The translations under genes were made by a program, and so were the position numbers. Of a stretch of DNA of 64,000 nucleotides, positions 19,638 to 28,733 are shown piece after piece. Numbering within the stretch: position 1 is the first letter of the stretch; each line of letters opens with the position of its first letter. The DNA is from SKKY01 sp965228015. GTDB lineage: Bacteria > Bacillota > Peptococcia > Peptococcales > SKKY01. The stretch is taken from NCBI GenBank assembly GCA_965228015.1, contig OZ245787.1, positions 682,001-746,000 of the forward strand, in the 5' to 3' direction. The notes under the pieces are model-generated. The model was not told the DNA's origin, made no database searches, and saw only the letters and a list, made by a program, of their open reading frames with translations.

Positions 19638-19674
19638 AGGTTAAAGTTTTTTAACAATCAATTAATATAATAAT

Positions 19675-20079
19675 TTATTTTCTTTCTGAAGTCTCAAAAA
19701 ACACTCCGCCAGTAGCCTTTGGATATAAGAAAGCTATACTCGCTCCTCCAGCTCCATATCTTGGTTTTTCATCAATTAACCTTACTCCGCTTTCTTTTAA
19801 ATATTCCAATGCACCTTCTATACCGTCTACTCTTAGAGCTATGCGCTGAATACCTTCCCCATTTTTTTCAATAAACTTTGCAATAGGGCCATCTAGAGAT
19901 GTTGATTCTAATAATTCTATTTCACTGTCACCAACCGGGAAAAATGCAACTTTTACCTTTTGTTCTTCAACAGTTTCAATACCCTGACATTCCAGTCCTA
20001 AAAAATCAGTATAAAACTTCATTCTTTCCTCAAGATTACTAACTGCAATTCCGATGTGATCAACTTTTAATACCTTCAT
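19675..20079 (-). CDS. mce: Methylmalonyl-CoA epimerase-like VOC protein
   Basis: Vicinal-oxygen-chelate protein of 134 residues, best matched to methylmalonyl-CoA epimerase. Conserved features are DHIGIAVSNLEE (first metal His), ELLES, GEGIQRIALRV, and a C-terminal FLYPKATGGVFFE carrying the final Glu. The family normally has a metal-binding His in the GEGIxHIA strand; here the position is Arg (codon CGC), so activity may be altered or the substrate different. Another VOC activity such as glyoxalase cannot be excluded. A consensus promoter with a PerR-like element lies upstream. ATG at 20079 follows AAAGGAGG. Frame intact. Confidence 0.82.
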   Translation of the reverse strand: MKVLKVDHIGIAVSNLEERMKFYTDFLGLECQGIETVEEQKVKVAFFPVGDSEIELLESTSLDGPIAKFIEKNGEGIQRIALRVDGIEGALEYLKESGVRLIDEKPRYGAGGASIAFLYPKATGGVFFETSERK

Positions 20080-20101
20080 ATTATAATCCTCCTTTAATTG
20101 A

Positions 20102-20150
20102 TTTGTAATGATTACATTTTTATTATAATTACACTATTTATAAATGTCAA
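20102..20150 (-). promoter_or_regulatory. Promoter of the epimerase gene with PerR-like operator
   Basis: On the minus strand, TTGACA (20145-20150) and TATAAT (20122-20127) are separated by 17 bases, a near-ideal sigma-A promoter. The 32-bp element at 20102-20133 overlaps the -10 and is almost the same as the one in the perR promoter. It also contains the perfect 7-1-7 palindrome TTGTAATGATTACAA-type core (one end base differs) at 20103-20117. Control by the same Fur-family regulator is inferred. Confidence 0.72.
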
Positions 20151-20246
20151 TAATTAAAATATTTTGGGTTGAAAATATGTTCATCTCAAAATATAATAGT
20201 TAAAGACTTTTTATCGACAAAATTATTTTAATAACAGGAGGATTTA

Positions 20247-21587
20247 ATGAGTAATCAAAAGGAGAACAGTGGGGTTCAAAAATAGGTTTCATACTTGTAG
20301 CTGCTGGTTCGGCTGTAGGTCTTGGAAATATCTGGCGTTTTTCATATGTTGCGGGAAATGAAGGTGGCGCAGCATTTTTATTTATCTACTTAATTGCAAT
20401 AGCTCTGATTGGTTACCCCTTGCTAACAACAGAAGTAACTTTAGGAAGATTCACCCAAAAAAATCTGCAGGTGTTTTCAAAGCAATTGCCCCAGGAACAC
20501 CCTGGTGGCTTACAGGTGCTCTTTCTGTACTAACAGCTTTTATTATTTTATCTTTTTATTCAGTAATCTCTGGCTGGTCTTTGGCATATACTTATAAAGC
20601 TTTACAAGGGTTTACTCCCAATACTGATTTTGCCGGAATGTTTGTTTCTCGCATCAGCAGCCTTTGGTCACCAATTTTATGGCACGGTCTTTTTATGGTT
20701 ATTACACTTGGAATTATAGCTGCTGGTGTTGTAGATGGAATACAAAAGGTTTCTAAAGTACTAATGCCAATATTATTTCTGCTGCTTTTAGGGTTGGTTT
20801 TTAGAGGAGTTGCTCTTGAAGGTGGAGGAGCCGGAATTTCCTTTTATCTTTCTCCAGATTTTAGTAAAGTAGACGCAGGTACTATTCTGGCAGCTGTAGG
20901 ACAGGCTTTCTTTTCATTAAGTCTTGGAACGGGGGCTCTTATTACTTATAGGAGTTACCTAAGTAAAGAGGAAAACCTGACAGATAGTTCCGCCTGGATA
21001 GCTGGGTTGGATACTTTGATTGCTATTCTGGCTGGTCTGGCAATTTTCCCGGCAGTTTTTGCCTTAGGATTTGCTCCAGATTCCGGCCCCGGACTTGCAT
21101 TTATAACATTACCAGCAGTTTTTGCTAATATGACAGGGGCACAATATTTGGCTTTGGATTTTTCCTTCTTCTTTCAATTGCCGCAATAACTTCAGCACTA
21201 TCATTACTTGAAGTAGTAGTTTCCTGGGTTATTGATGAAAAAGGATGGTCACGAAAAAAAGCATCCCTTATTTTTGGCTTAATAATATTCTTCGTAGGTT
21301 TACCTTCAACTTTAGGTTACAGCATACTAAGTGATGTAAAGTTTTTAGGAATGGATATATTAGATACCCTTGATTTTATTACAAGTAGTATTTTTCTTTC
21401 AATTGGAGGAATTTTAACAAGTTTGTTCGCTGCTTATGTTTGGAGATCAAAATTTGCTATTGAAGATATCAACACTCCCAAAGGGAAAATAGTATTTGGA
21501 AACTGGTATGGTGTTTTACTTGGTATTTTCATTCCAATTGCAGTTCTGATTGTAATGATTTCTGGTTTATATCAAAAATTTAATTAA
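20247..21587 (+). pseudogene. Sodium:neurotransmitter symporter (NSS) family transporter, frameshifted
   Basis: NSS/SNF-family sodium-coupled amino-acid transporter of about 446 codons with about eleven membrane segments. The signature GSAVGLGNIWRFSYVAGNEGG is split over the correct frame near 20310-20365. LSLGTGALITYRSYLSKE and SIAAITSALSLLE are also recognisable. The ATG at 20247 follows AGGAGG. At least three one-base shifts break it: near 20262 (before QWGSKIGFI), near 20460 in an A7 run (FTQKKSAGVF), and near 21140-21180. The product from the start codon would be only about 12 residues. Substrate unknown. If the indels are artefacts, the protein would be complete and of normal length. 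Confidence 0.88.
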
Positions 21588-21614
21588 AAATAATCTAAGA
21601 ATAAAGGCAAGAAA

Positions 21615-21646
21615 AAAGCGGAGAGGTCAAAGCCTCTTCGCTTTTT
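21615..21646. terminator. Bidirectional terminator between NSS transporter and degV
   Basis: AAAGCGGAGAGG pairs with CCTCTTCGCTTT around TCAAAG, with A and T runs on either side. It serves the convergent transporter and degV genes and overlaps the last bases of degV. Confidence 0.82.
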
Positions 21647-22481
21647 AGTATACAAAACCTATTGTCCCAAAACCACCATGAGAACCCATAATTGGTCCTA
21701 GAGTATAAATAATTATTTCTTTAGGTTTGAGTCTTTTTTCAATTTCTTTCCTAACAAAATTTAACCCCTCTTCCTTAGCCTGGGCATGAAGTATGTATAA
21801 AGGATATTTTGATAAATTTTTTCCATCCTTTTCAATAATCTCCACAATTCTTTTTAACTGTCTTTTTCTTCCTCTTACATTCTCACGAACATGAACTTCC
21901 CCTTCTTTAGTCGTATATAAAATAGGCTTTATTTGAAAAACCTGGGCAATTGAGCCTTTCCAGTTGGAAATTCTTCCTCCTTTTATTACGTTTTTCAAAT
22001 CATCTATCAAAATATATGCATGCATATCCTGGGCAATTTCTTTTAATTTAAAAACAATTTCAGAGAAGCCCTTTCCCTTTTCAGCCATTTCATGAGCAAT
22101 CAAAGCAAGTCTTCCAGTAACCATACTTAAACTTTTCGAGTCTATAACTTCTATCGAATAGTCTTTTAACATGTTTTTTGCTAAAGTTGCGCTTTGAAAA
22201 GTTCCACTAATAGCCGAAGAAATTGTAACGCAGATAATCTCATTTTCCCTGCCAATTTTTTCAAAAACATCAATAAAATCCTGAGGAGATGGTAAAGACG
22301 TTACTGGAACATGCTCTGATTTTGCCATTTTCTCATAAAACAAATCATAGGTTAACTCTTTTCTGTCTATAAAGCTTTCTTCACCAAATCTTATCTTTAA
22401 AGGAACAATTTCTATTTCCAGCTCATTGGCAAGCTCTTGCGGAATATCAGAACCACTGTCAGTAACTACTTTAACAGCCAT
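21645..22481 (-). CDS. DegV family fatty-acid-binding protein
   Basis: DegV-fold protein of about 278 residues, the FakB-like fatty-acid-binding family that presents acyl groups to a fatty-acid kinase. Hallmarks are VTDSGSDIP at the N-terminus, PVTSLPSPQDF (about residues 58-68), the ISSAISGTFQSA segment, DSKSLSMVTGRL, and a C-terminal GPIMGSHGGFGTIGFVY. No fakA is visible in the window. The ATG at 22481 has a GGAG site 8 bases upstream and is preferred over an in-frame GTG three codons earlier. Intact. Confidence 0.92.
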   Translation of the reverse strand: MAVKVVTDSGSDIPQELANELEIEIVPLKIRFGEESFIDRKELTYDLFYEKMAKSEHVPVTSLPSPQDFIDVFEKIGRENEIICVTISSAISGTFQSATLAKNMLKDYSIEVIDSKSLSMVTGRLALIAHEMAEKGKGFSEIVFKLKEIAQDMHAYILIDDLKNVIKGGRISNWKGSIAQVFQIKPILYTTKEGEVHVRENVRGRKRQLKRIVEIIEKDGKNLSKYPLYILHAQAKEEGLNFVRKEIEKRLKPKEIIIYTLGPIMGSHGGFGTIGFVY

Positions 22482-22496
22482 ATCATTCACTCCATT

Positions 22497-23585
22497 CTAT
22501 CCTTTTATCTTATCACCATATTTATCTGGAAGTAAATTAACTGCCAATACCCTAATAATTAAGTAAAAGGGAGCTGCAAAAAGTACTCCTAATATTCCTG
22601 CAAAATGACCTCCAAGAATAACAGCTACTATAATTACAACAGGATGAATTGATAGTTTTTTGCTCATTACCTGAGGTGAGATAAAAATACCTTCAATCTG
22701 CTGAATTGCAATTACTAAAGTTAATACTTTAATAAACATTGAAAAAGAGCTTATTAATGCAATTACCAGTGCGGGTAATGCTCCTAACAACGGGCCTAAA
22801 TACGGAATAAAGTTAGCGAAAAATACTATAGTGGCAAGTACTAAAGGTGCTCCCAAACCAATAACTGTGTAACCAATAAAAGATATTATTGCTAAAAACA
22901 AACAAACTAAAACCCTGCCTTTAATAAAGGCATTTAAACCTGCATCAATCTCGGTGATAATTTTATTACCTTTTTTCTTATATTTTTCAGGAATAAAACT
23001 TACTATTTTTTTATTCAGTTCTCTAACATCAACTAAAAGATAAAAAAGAAATATCGGAAAAGTATTATGCCTACAATTGTATTAGAAACAAAGGAAACCA
23101 GAGAGGAAACATCATCTCCTATTCTGTTTAAAAATGCATCCACTGCAATTGAAAGATATTCGGATAATTTTTCTACTGCAACAAAATCCGAATCCTGGAA
23201 CCTTTCAAATAACGGAGAATCTCTCATTCTTTCAAAGGAGTCCTGTAAATAATTTGTTAGATCTGGAATATAATTTGTTAATTTTACTATTTGATCTTCA
23301 AAGGATGATCCTAAAAGCAGTAGTGATAAAACTAACAACAAAATTATTGAAATAAAAAAACCCGCCGTACCCCATACTCTTTTTATTTTTTCTTTTCCAT
23401 CCAATTAATTGCGGGAACAAATATATAATAAAAAACTACCGCAAAAGATAAAGGAAGAAAAACAATTTGGAAAAAACTACAAGGGGATAGAAGACAAAAG
23501 AAACCTTTTCTCCTATGAATACAATAAGTAATATCATTAACAACCAAACAGTCCGGATAAAATGTTTTGAATCAAATAAACTCAC
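22497..23585 (-). pseudogene. AI-2E/PerM family membrane transporter, frameshifted
   Basis: AI-2E (UPF0118) family permease with about seven or eight membrane segments. The first segment starts from GTG at 23585 (SLFDSKHFIRTVWLLMILLIV). The coding sequence shifts frame near 23480 (K/A run before FFLPLSFAVVFYYIFVPAI) and near 23050 (after VSNTIVGIIL). The C-terminal half is clean (FFANFIPYLGPLLGALPA, EGIFISPQVMSKKL, HPVVIIVAVILGG) and ends at 22497. The function of individual members is variable (signal, auxin or Na/H exchange), so no substrate is assigned. The gap to degV is 15 bases, suggesting cotranscription. Confidence 0.87.
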
Positions 23586-23602
23586 GATATCACTTCCCAC
23601 TT

Positions 23603-24445
23603 TTAAAATTTTAAATCTTCTGCATGATAGGAACTTCTAACTAAAGGTGCTGAAGCAACATTTTTAAAACCCGCTTCATAAGCCTTTTCTTTATAGTAAT
23701 CAAAAATTTCTGGTTTTACATATTCTTTAACTTCTATATGCTTTGATGAAGGCTGCATATACTGACCTAAAGTCAGTATATCACATTTTGCTGAAGCTAA
23801 TTCTTCTATTGCTTCTAATACTTCTTTTTCAGTTTCTCCCAAACCAAGCATCATTCCTGATTTTGTAATCATATCCGGGTCTTTTTCTTTAAAATATCTG
23901 ATTACCTCAATAGACCTTTTAAAATCTGCCATTGGTCGAACTTCACTATAAAGTCCCGGTACAGTTTCAATATTATGATTTAAAATATCTGGCTGGGACA
24001 TTATTATCATATCCAGTAAATCTTTTTTTCCTTGCATATCCGGAATAAGAAGTTCAATTGTAACCTGGGGGCTGATTTTTCTTATTTCTTCAACTACTTT
24101 AACAAACTGACCCGCTCCCTGGTCCGGAAGATCATCCCTTGTAACAGAGGTTATAACTGCATGCTTTAAACCCAGTCTTTTTACTGCCTCAGCAACCTTA
24201 AGGGGTTCTTCTAAGTTAACTTCATCAGGCATATTTCTTGAAACATTACAAAATGTACAGTTTCTTGTGCAATTCCTGCCTAAAATCATAAATGTAGCAG
24301 TGCCTCTCTCGTAACACTCCATTTTATTTGGACAATTTGCTTCCGTACAAACTGTGTTTAATTGTAAATCCTCAAGGGTTTTTCTAACCTTTGCAGTAAC
24401 CCCTCCCCCTTGCAGCCTTACTTTAAGCCAATCTGGTTTTTTCAT
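23603..24445 (-). CDS. lipA: Lipoyl synthase
   Basis: Radical-SAM lipoyl synthase of 280 residues that inserts two sulfurs into octanoyl groups on lipoyl domains. The auxiliary cluster motif CTEANCPNKMEC (about residues 33-44) and the radical-SAM motif CTRNCTFC (about 59-66) are both present, as is the C-terminal RSSYHAE serine ligand. Start ATG at 24445 overlaps the lplA stop by four bases (ATGA), showing translational coupling. It lies in the fetA-fetB-lplA-lipA operon. Intact and of normal length. Confidence 0.97.
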   Translation of the reverse strand: MKKPDWLKVRLQGGGVTAKVRKTLEDLQLNTVCTEANCPNKMECYERGTATFMILGRNCTRNCTFCNVSRNMPDEVNLEEPLKVAEAVKRLGLKHAVITSVTRDDLPDQGAGQFVKVVEEIRKISPQVTIELLIPDMQGKKDLLDMIIMSQPDILNHNIETVPGLYSEVRPMADFKRSIEVIRYFKEKDPDMITKSGMMLGLGETEKEVLEAIEELASAKCDILTLGQYMQPSSKHIEVKEYVKPEIFDYYKEKAYEAGFKNVASAPLVRSSYHAEDLKF

Positions 24446-25440
24446 TTTTTCCCTCCTAAGACTGATGCTACTTCCTGAGGTAAAGCACCTTTTATAAACA
24501 AATCTAAATTAACATCCATCAGCTTCTCTAAAATTTTACTATTTTTATGTTCAACTCCAATAAGGATTTTTTCCAGTTCTTCTACTGATTTTTCACCAAA
24601 AAAATCTCCATAAAGTCGGATTTCTTCAATTATCTCATTTTTTATATTCGAGAGTACTTCAATTGTTCCCCAAAAAAATTTTTCGGCTTTTGAATAATTA
24701 TATCCGGGACTTTTCCCATAATTCCAATCCCAGGATTCAAATCTTTCTTTTTGAATTTTTTCAGTCTCTGCCATTTCTATTTCTGAGAGCTCATATTCTT
24801 CCGTAATATTGTGAAAATCCATTATATACTTTTTCAGATAATCTTTAAATTCCAAAACATCCATAGATCTTCCAAGATGTTCTGAAATGTTTGTTACTCT
24901 TGACCTTACAGATTTTACTCCTTTATCCTGAAGCTTCAAAGGTTTTGATTTTAAAGCTTTTGCAAGTTTTTCTAAATTACCTGAAAAAAGTAAGGTTCCA
25001 TGATGAAGAGTTTTGTCTTTATAATGATACTGGGCATTACCAGAGAATTTTTTTCCCTCTATGGTAATATCATTTCTTCCTGTAAAAACCGCAGAAACCC
25101 CTAATGACTCTAATGCTTTAATTACGGGAAAGGCAAATTTTTCAAAACCATTACTTAAACTGGTTCCATCCTGAACTTTTTTCGTTATAAATGTAAAATT
25201 TATATTACCTAAATCATTAAAGACTGTTCCTCCCCCAGAAAGTCTTCTTACCACATCTATTTTTTTCTTTGAAACATATTCATAGTCGATTTCTGTCAAT
25301 GTGTTTTGGTTTCTTCCAATTAAAATAGAGGGTCTGTTTCTCCATAAAATAAATGCTTCTTCCTCTGTATTTTTTAAAATATGTTCCTCAATAGCATGAT
25401 TAAAAAAAGGATTTTCAGAATCATTTACAACATAAATCAT
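24442..25440 (-). CDS. lplA: Lipoate--protein ligase A
   Basis: LplA-type ligase of 332 residues that attaches free lipoate to lipoyl domains of 2-oxoacid dehydrogenases or the glycine cleavage H protein. The catalytic domain shows RRLSGGGTVFNDLGNINFTF (about residues 71-90), the Lys-containing KFSGNAQYHYKDKTLHHGTLLF segment is split at about 131-152, and a C-terminal accessory domain follows (WNYGKSPGYNYSKAEKF). It overlaps lipA and fetB by four bases each, so it is tightly coupled in one operon. Pairing with lipA allows scavenged and newly made lipoate to be used. Intact. Confidence 0.95.
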   Translation of the reverse strand: MIYVVNDSENPFFNHAIEEHILKNTEEEAFILWRNRPSILIGRNQNTLTEIDYEYVSKKKIDVVRRLSGGGTVFNDLGNINFTFITKKVQDGTSLSNGFEKFAFPVIKALESLGVSAVFTGRNDITIEGKKFSGNAQYHYKDKTLHHGTLLFSGNLEKLAKALKSKPLKLQDKGVKSVRSRVTNISEHLGRSMDVLEFKDYLKKYIMDFHNITEEYELSEIEMAETEKIQKERFESWDWNYGKSPGYNYSKAEKFFWGTIEVLSNIKNEIIEEIRLYGDFFGEKSVEELEKILIGVEHKNSKILEKLMDVNLDLFIKGALPQEVASVLGGKK

Positions 25441-26198
25441 ATTAATTGTTTCCTTTCATTATAGAAAACTTTATAGGTAAAATAAACTGCAATTACTGAA
25501 GATATTGTCGTTGTAGATAAAATCATAAAAACAACCATTATCTGATATTTTATTGCATCCAAAGGAGATACCCCCGCCAAAATAAGTCCTGTCATCATTC
25601 CCGGCAGAGCTACAATTCCCATTGTTTTTGCCGAATCAATAGTAGGCATCATACCTGTTTTTATTGCGTCTTTAATTAAAGATTTTGAAGCTTCCTGGAC
25701 ATCAGCTCCTAAAGATAGTTTCGTTTGAATCTCTTCTCTCTTATCTTTAAATGAAGCTGACAAGTTTTTGTATGACAGACCTAAAGCTATCATAGAATTA
25801 CTGATTATCATTCCTCCTACCGGAACAATTTGATAAGCTTGATACTTTATTATTCCTGATAAAACCAAAGCAGTGATTGTTACAATTGTTCCAGATAGTA
25901 TAGCAATAAAAGAAGCCGGAAAAGCATTTTTTATCCCTGCTCCTCTCTTTCCTGCATTTAAGGAAGCATTAAAAATTATTATTAATAATAAAATTGATGT
26001 AAATAACAGATTATCCACTCCAAAAACATATTCCAGAATATAACCAATTAAAGTTAGCTGAATAATCGCCCTTGCTATATTTATAATCATGTCTTTACCA
26101 AGGTCAAGCTTTTGATAAGAAGATAAAGCTAAAGCTATAAATACTAGCGAAGAAGAAATCATAAGACCTATAAAAGAAATATCCACTTCCTGGCTCAT
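25437..26198 (-). CDS. fetB: FetB-type iron export ABC permease (UPF0014)
   Basis: UPF0014 membrane protein of 253 residues with about seven membrane segments. Conserved blocks are IQLTLIGYILEYVF, VGGMIISNSMIALGLSYKNL (split by a glycine-rich turn) and KTGMMPTIDSAKTMGIVALPGMMTG. FetA-FetB was described in E. coli as an iron exporter protecting from oxidative stress. The start overlaps the fetA stop by one base. Its placement with an iron-sulfur enzyme operon is consistent with metal homeostasis, but the substrate is inferred from the family. Intact. Confidence 0.9.
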   Translation of the reverse strand: MSQEVDISFIGLMISSSLVFIALALSSYQKLDLGKDMIINIARAIIQLTLIGYILEYVFGVDNLLFTSILLLIIIFNASLNAGKRGAGIKNAFPASFIAILSGTIVTITALVLSGIIKYQAYQIVPVGGMIISNSMIALGLSYKNLSASFKDKREEIQTKLSLGADVQEASKSLIKDAIKTGMMPTIDSAKTMGIVALPGMMTGLILAGVSPLDAIKYQIMVVFMILSTTTISSVIAVYFTYKVFYNERKQLI

Positions 26199-26848
26199 TA
26201 TAATTTTTCCTCCTTTACCTTTCCTGAATCAAAATTTAAGATTCTGTTTGCATATTTTCTGCTTTGTTCTTTATCATGGGTAACCCAGATAATCGTTGTA
26301 CCTTCTTTGGATATTTCATTTATTAAATTCTCTGTAATTAAAGTGTTTTCATAGTCCAAAGCTGAGGTTATTTCATCCAGCAATAAAACTTCTGGTAAAA
26401 AAATTAAAGATCTGATTAATGAAATTCTTTGTTTTTCCCCTCCAGAAAGATTCACTATATTTTGATGTAGAATATCCTTTTTCAGATTAACCCTTACTAG
26501 AAGTTCTAATATTCTTTTTTCATCAACCTTTTCTTTTCTTAAAGTAAAGGGATATTCAAGATTTTGATAAACCTTGTCAAAAAAGAAACTTGGGGTCTGA
26601 AATAAGTATGAAATCTTTTTTCTCAATTCATAAGGATTCCAGTCTAAATAATTTTTATCTTTAAAATATAATCCCCCAGCATCTGGTGAAATTAAATCGG
26701 CACACATTTTTAAAAAGGTACTTTTGCCACTTCCGGAACTTCCTGTAACAAAAACAAAGTCTCCAGTCTGGATTTCAACACTTATATCATTAAGAATTTT
26801 ATTTTCATCTCTTGTATAATAAAGACCTGAAGTTTTTAGTATTGCCAC
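26198..26848 (-). CDS. fetA: FetA-type ABC transporter ATPase
   Basis: ABC ATPase of 216 residues partnering the FetB permease. Walker A GSSGSGKST (about residues 35-43), Q-loop region LFQTPSFFF, signature LSGGEKQR (about 134-141), Walker B VLLLDEITSALD, and the switch His in VTHDKEQ are all present. It heads the fetA-fetB-lplA-lipA operon, and a terminator for the upstream sulP gene lies 30 bases before its start. Intact. Confidence 0.92.
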   Translation of the reverse strand: MAILKTSGLYYTRDENKILNDISVEIQTGDFVFVTGSSGSGKSTFLKMCADLISPDAGGLYFKDKNYLDWNPYELRKKISYLFQTPSFFFDKVYQNLEYPFTLRKEKVDEKRILELLVRVNLKKDILHQNIVNLSGGEKQRISLIRSLIFLPEVLLLDEITSALDYENTLITENLINEISKEGTTIIWVTHDKEQSRKYANRILNFDSGKVKEEKL

Positions 26849-26880
26849 GTAATCACCCCTTATATCTGATAATTATATCA

Positions 26881-26919
26881 AAAAGCTCAGAAAAACTATA
26901 AAGATTTCCTGAGCTTTTT
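26881..26919 (-). terminator. Terminator downstream of sulP
   Basis: AAAAGCTCAG and CTGAGCTTTT pair with a loop of about 18 bases, followed on the minus strand by T-rich sequence. It separates the sulP gene from fetA. Confidence 0.75.
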
Positions 26920-26928
26920 ATTAAAGTA

Positions 26929-28569
26929 TTAAATTATTTTTTCTGAATATCTTACTGCATCATGTGTAGCGCTAAAGAAATTTTCTTCCCCTATTTCATC
27001 ATACAATCCTGACTTTTTAAGAACTGCTAAAGGTTGTTCTTTTATTTTAGAAATTAATACCTTTATATTTTTCCTGTTGCATATTTTGATAAATTTTTCG
27101 AAGGAATGTATTGCTGTAGTACCCATTGCCGGCACATTTTCCATTCTCAATATAATTGCTTTTATTCCTTTTCCTGAAACAACTTTTGTTACATCCATAA
27201 ATTTATATGCTGCTCTTAAAAAAGAAAGGACCATTTATTTCATACAATTGTACTCCCTCAGGCAGCTTCCTTTTGTCTCTGTTTTCTTCCTTTGTATAGT
27301 CTAAATTAATACATTCTACACAAGTAACATCTGACATTCTTTTTATAAATAGCATTGCTGCAAGTACCATTCCAGCTTCAATTGCAACAACCAAATCTAT
27401 AAGAACAGTAATTAAAAAAGTTGCTACCAATACAGTTAAATCACTTTTTGGAGCTTTTATAAAGGAAACAAATTCTCTCCATTCGCTCATATTATAGGCA
27501 ACAACAATTAACATTCCCACTAAAGAAGCTAAAGGAATTAATTCTGCCAAGGGTATAAATAAAAGCATTATTAAAAGTAAGAACAAAGCATGAACCATGC
27601 CCGCAACAGGAGTTCTTCCTCCATTATTTATATTAGTCACGGTTCTTGCAATAGCCCCCGTGGCAGGAATTCCTCCGAAAAGACCTGAGCCTATATTTCC
27701 TATACCTTGGGCAATCAATTCAGCATTTGATCTGTGTTTTTCACCTATCATACCATCAGATACAACAGCAGATAATAAAGATTCTATACCTCCAAGCATT
27801 GCTATTGTAAAGGCAGGCCCAATAAGCATTTCCATTTTTTCAAAATCAAAGTCCGGAATTAATGGTGTTGGAAAAGATGAAGATAATTCTCCAAACTTTG
27901 AACCAATTGTCGGAACATCTAAATTTGTAAAACTTACTAGTAATGTTGTAAATATAATTGCAATTAAGGGCCCTGGTATTTTTTTAATACCTAGCCTTGG
28001 CCAAAAAATTATTATTAATAAAGTAATTGTCCCAATAAAAAGACTATCATAATTTATTGATTCCAAATTTGAAAAATAGGCTGCCCATTTTTCAATAAAC
28101 TCTGAAGGTGGTTCACCTATTTGTAGTCCAAAGAAATCTTTTATTTGAGAAGAAAAAATTAATAAAGCTATTCCACTGGTAAATCCGGTAATAATTGGAA
28201 AAGGAATGAATTTTATGACATCTCCTAATTTAAGCAGTCCCATAAAAATCAACATAAAACCCGCCATAATCGTTGCAAAGATAAGTCCTTCCAATCCAAA
28301 GTCTTTTACAATTCCATAAACTATAATCATAAAAGCACCTGTAGGACCACCTATTTGTACTCTGCTGCCACCAAAGAGTGATATTAAAAACCTGCAATAA
28401 TTGCTGTATGAAGACCTTTTTCCGGAGAGACCCCTGAAGCAATAGCTAAGGCTATTGATAAAGGTAATGCTATTATCGCAACAATAATACCTGCTGTAAG
28501 ATCTCTAAAGAAATCTTCTTTTTTATAATCTTTCATTGTGGTTAAAATTTTGGGCCGAAAAAACGACAC
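26929..28569 (-). pseudogene. SulP-family anion transporter with STAS domain, frameshifted
   Basis: SulP/SLC26-family transporter (sulfate, bicarbonate or other anions) of about 546 codons. The start is GTG at 28569 with a GGAGG site (SFFRPKILTTMKDYKKEDFF). The membrane core is clear: LTAGIIVAIIALPLSIALAIASG split over two helices, FGGSRVQIGGPTGA, FPIITGFTSGIALLIF, GLFGGIPATGAIARTVTN. The C-terminal STAS domain follows (AIILRMENVPAMGTTAIHSFEKF). A lost T near 28386 shifts the frame after AIIAGF, and a second shift near 27228 separates the STAS domain. Substrate not determinable. Confidence 0.9.
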
Positions 28570-28733
28570 TTTATTGCGCCTCCATTCAAAATATAAATAC
28601 AAATTTTAATTCTAAATTATACTCCTATATTATTATTTTAAAAGAATTTTTTATTTTTTATGTTTAATAATTTTTTATTGAGGTAAGTATAGGATACCTC
28701 CTGTAAAAAATATGATTTTTATGGGGGTTTTTT

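Noticed and set aside
18077..19645. 9-bp target duplications for ISLre2
   Set aside because: In copy A the ninth base differs (A versus G); an 8-bp duplication with the element starting at AGATCG fits both copies.
28603..28733. Promoter or riboswitch between sulP and the baeRF3-like gene
   Set aside because: AT-rich only; no clear hexamers or aptamer-like pairing seen.
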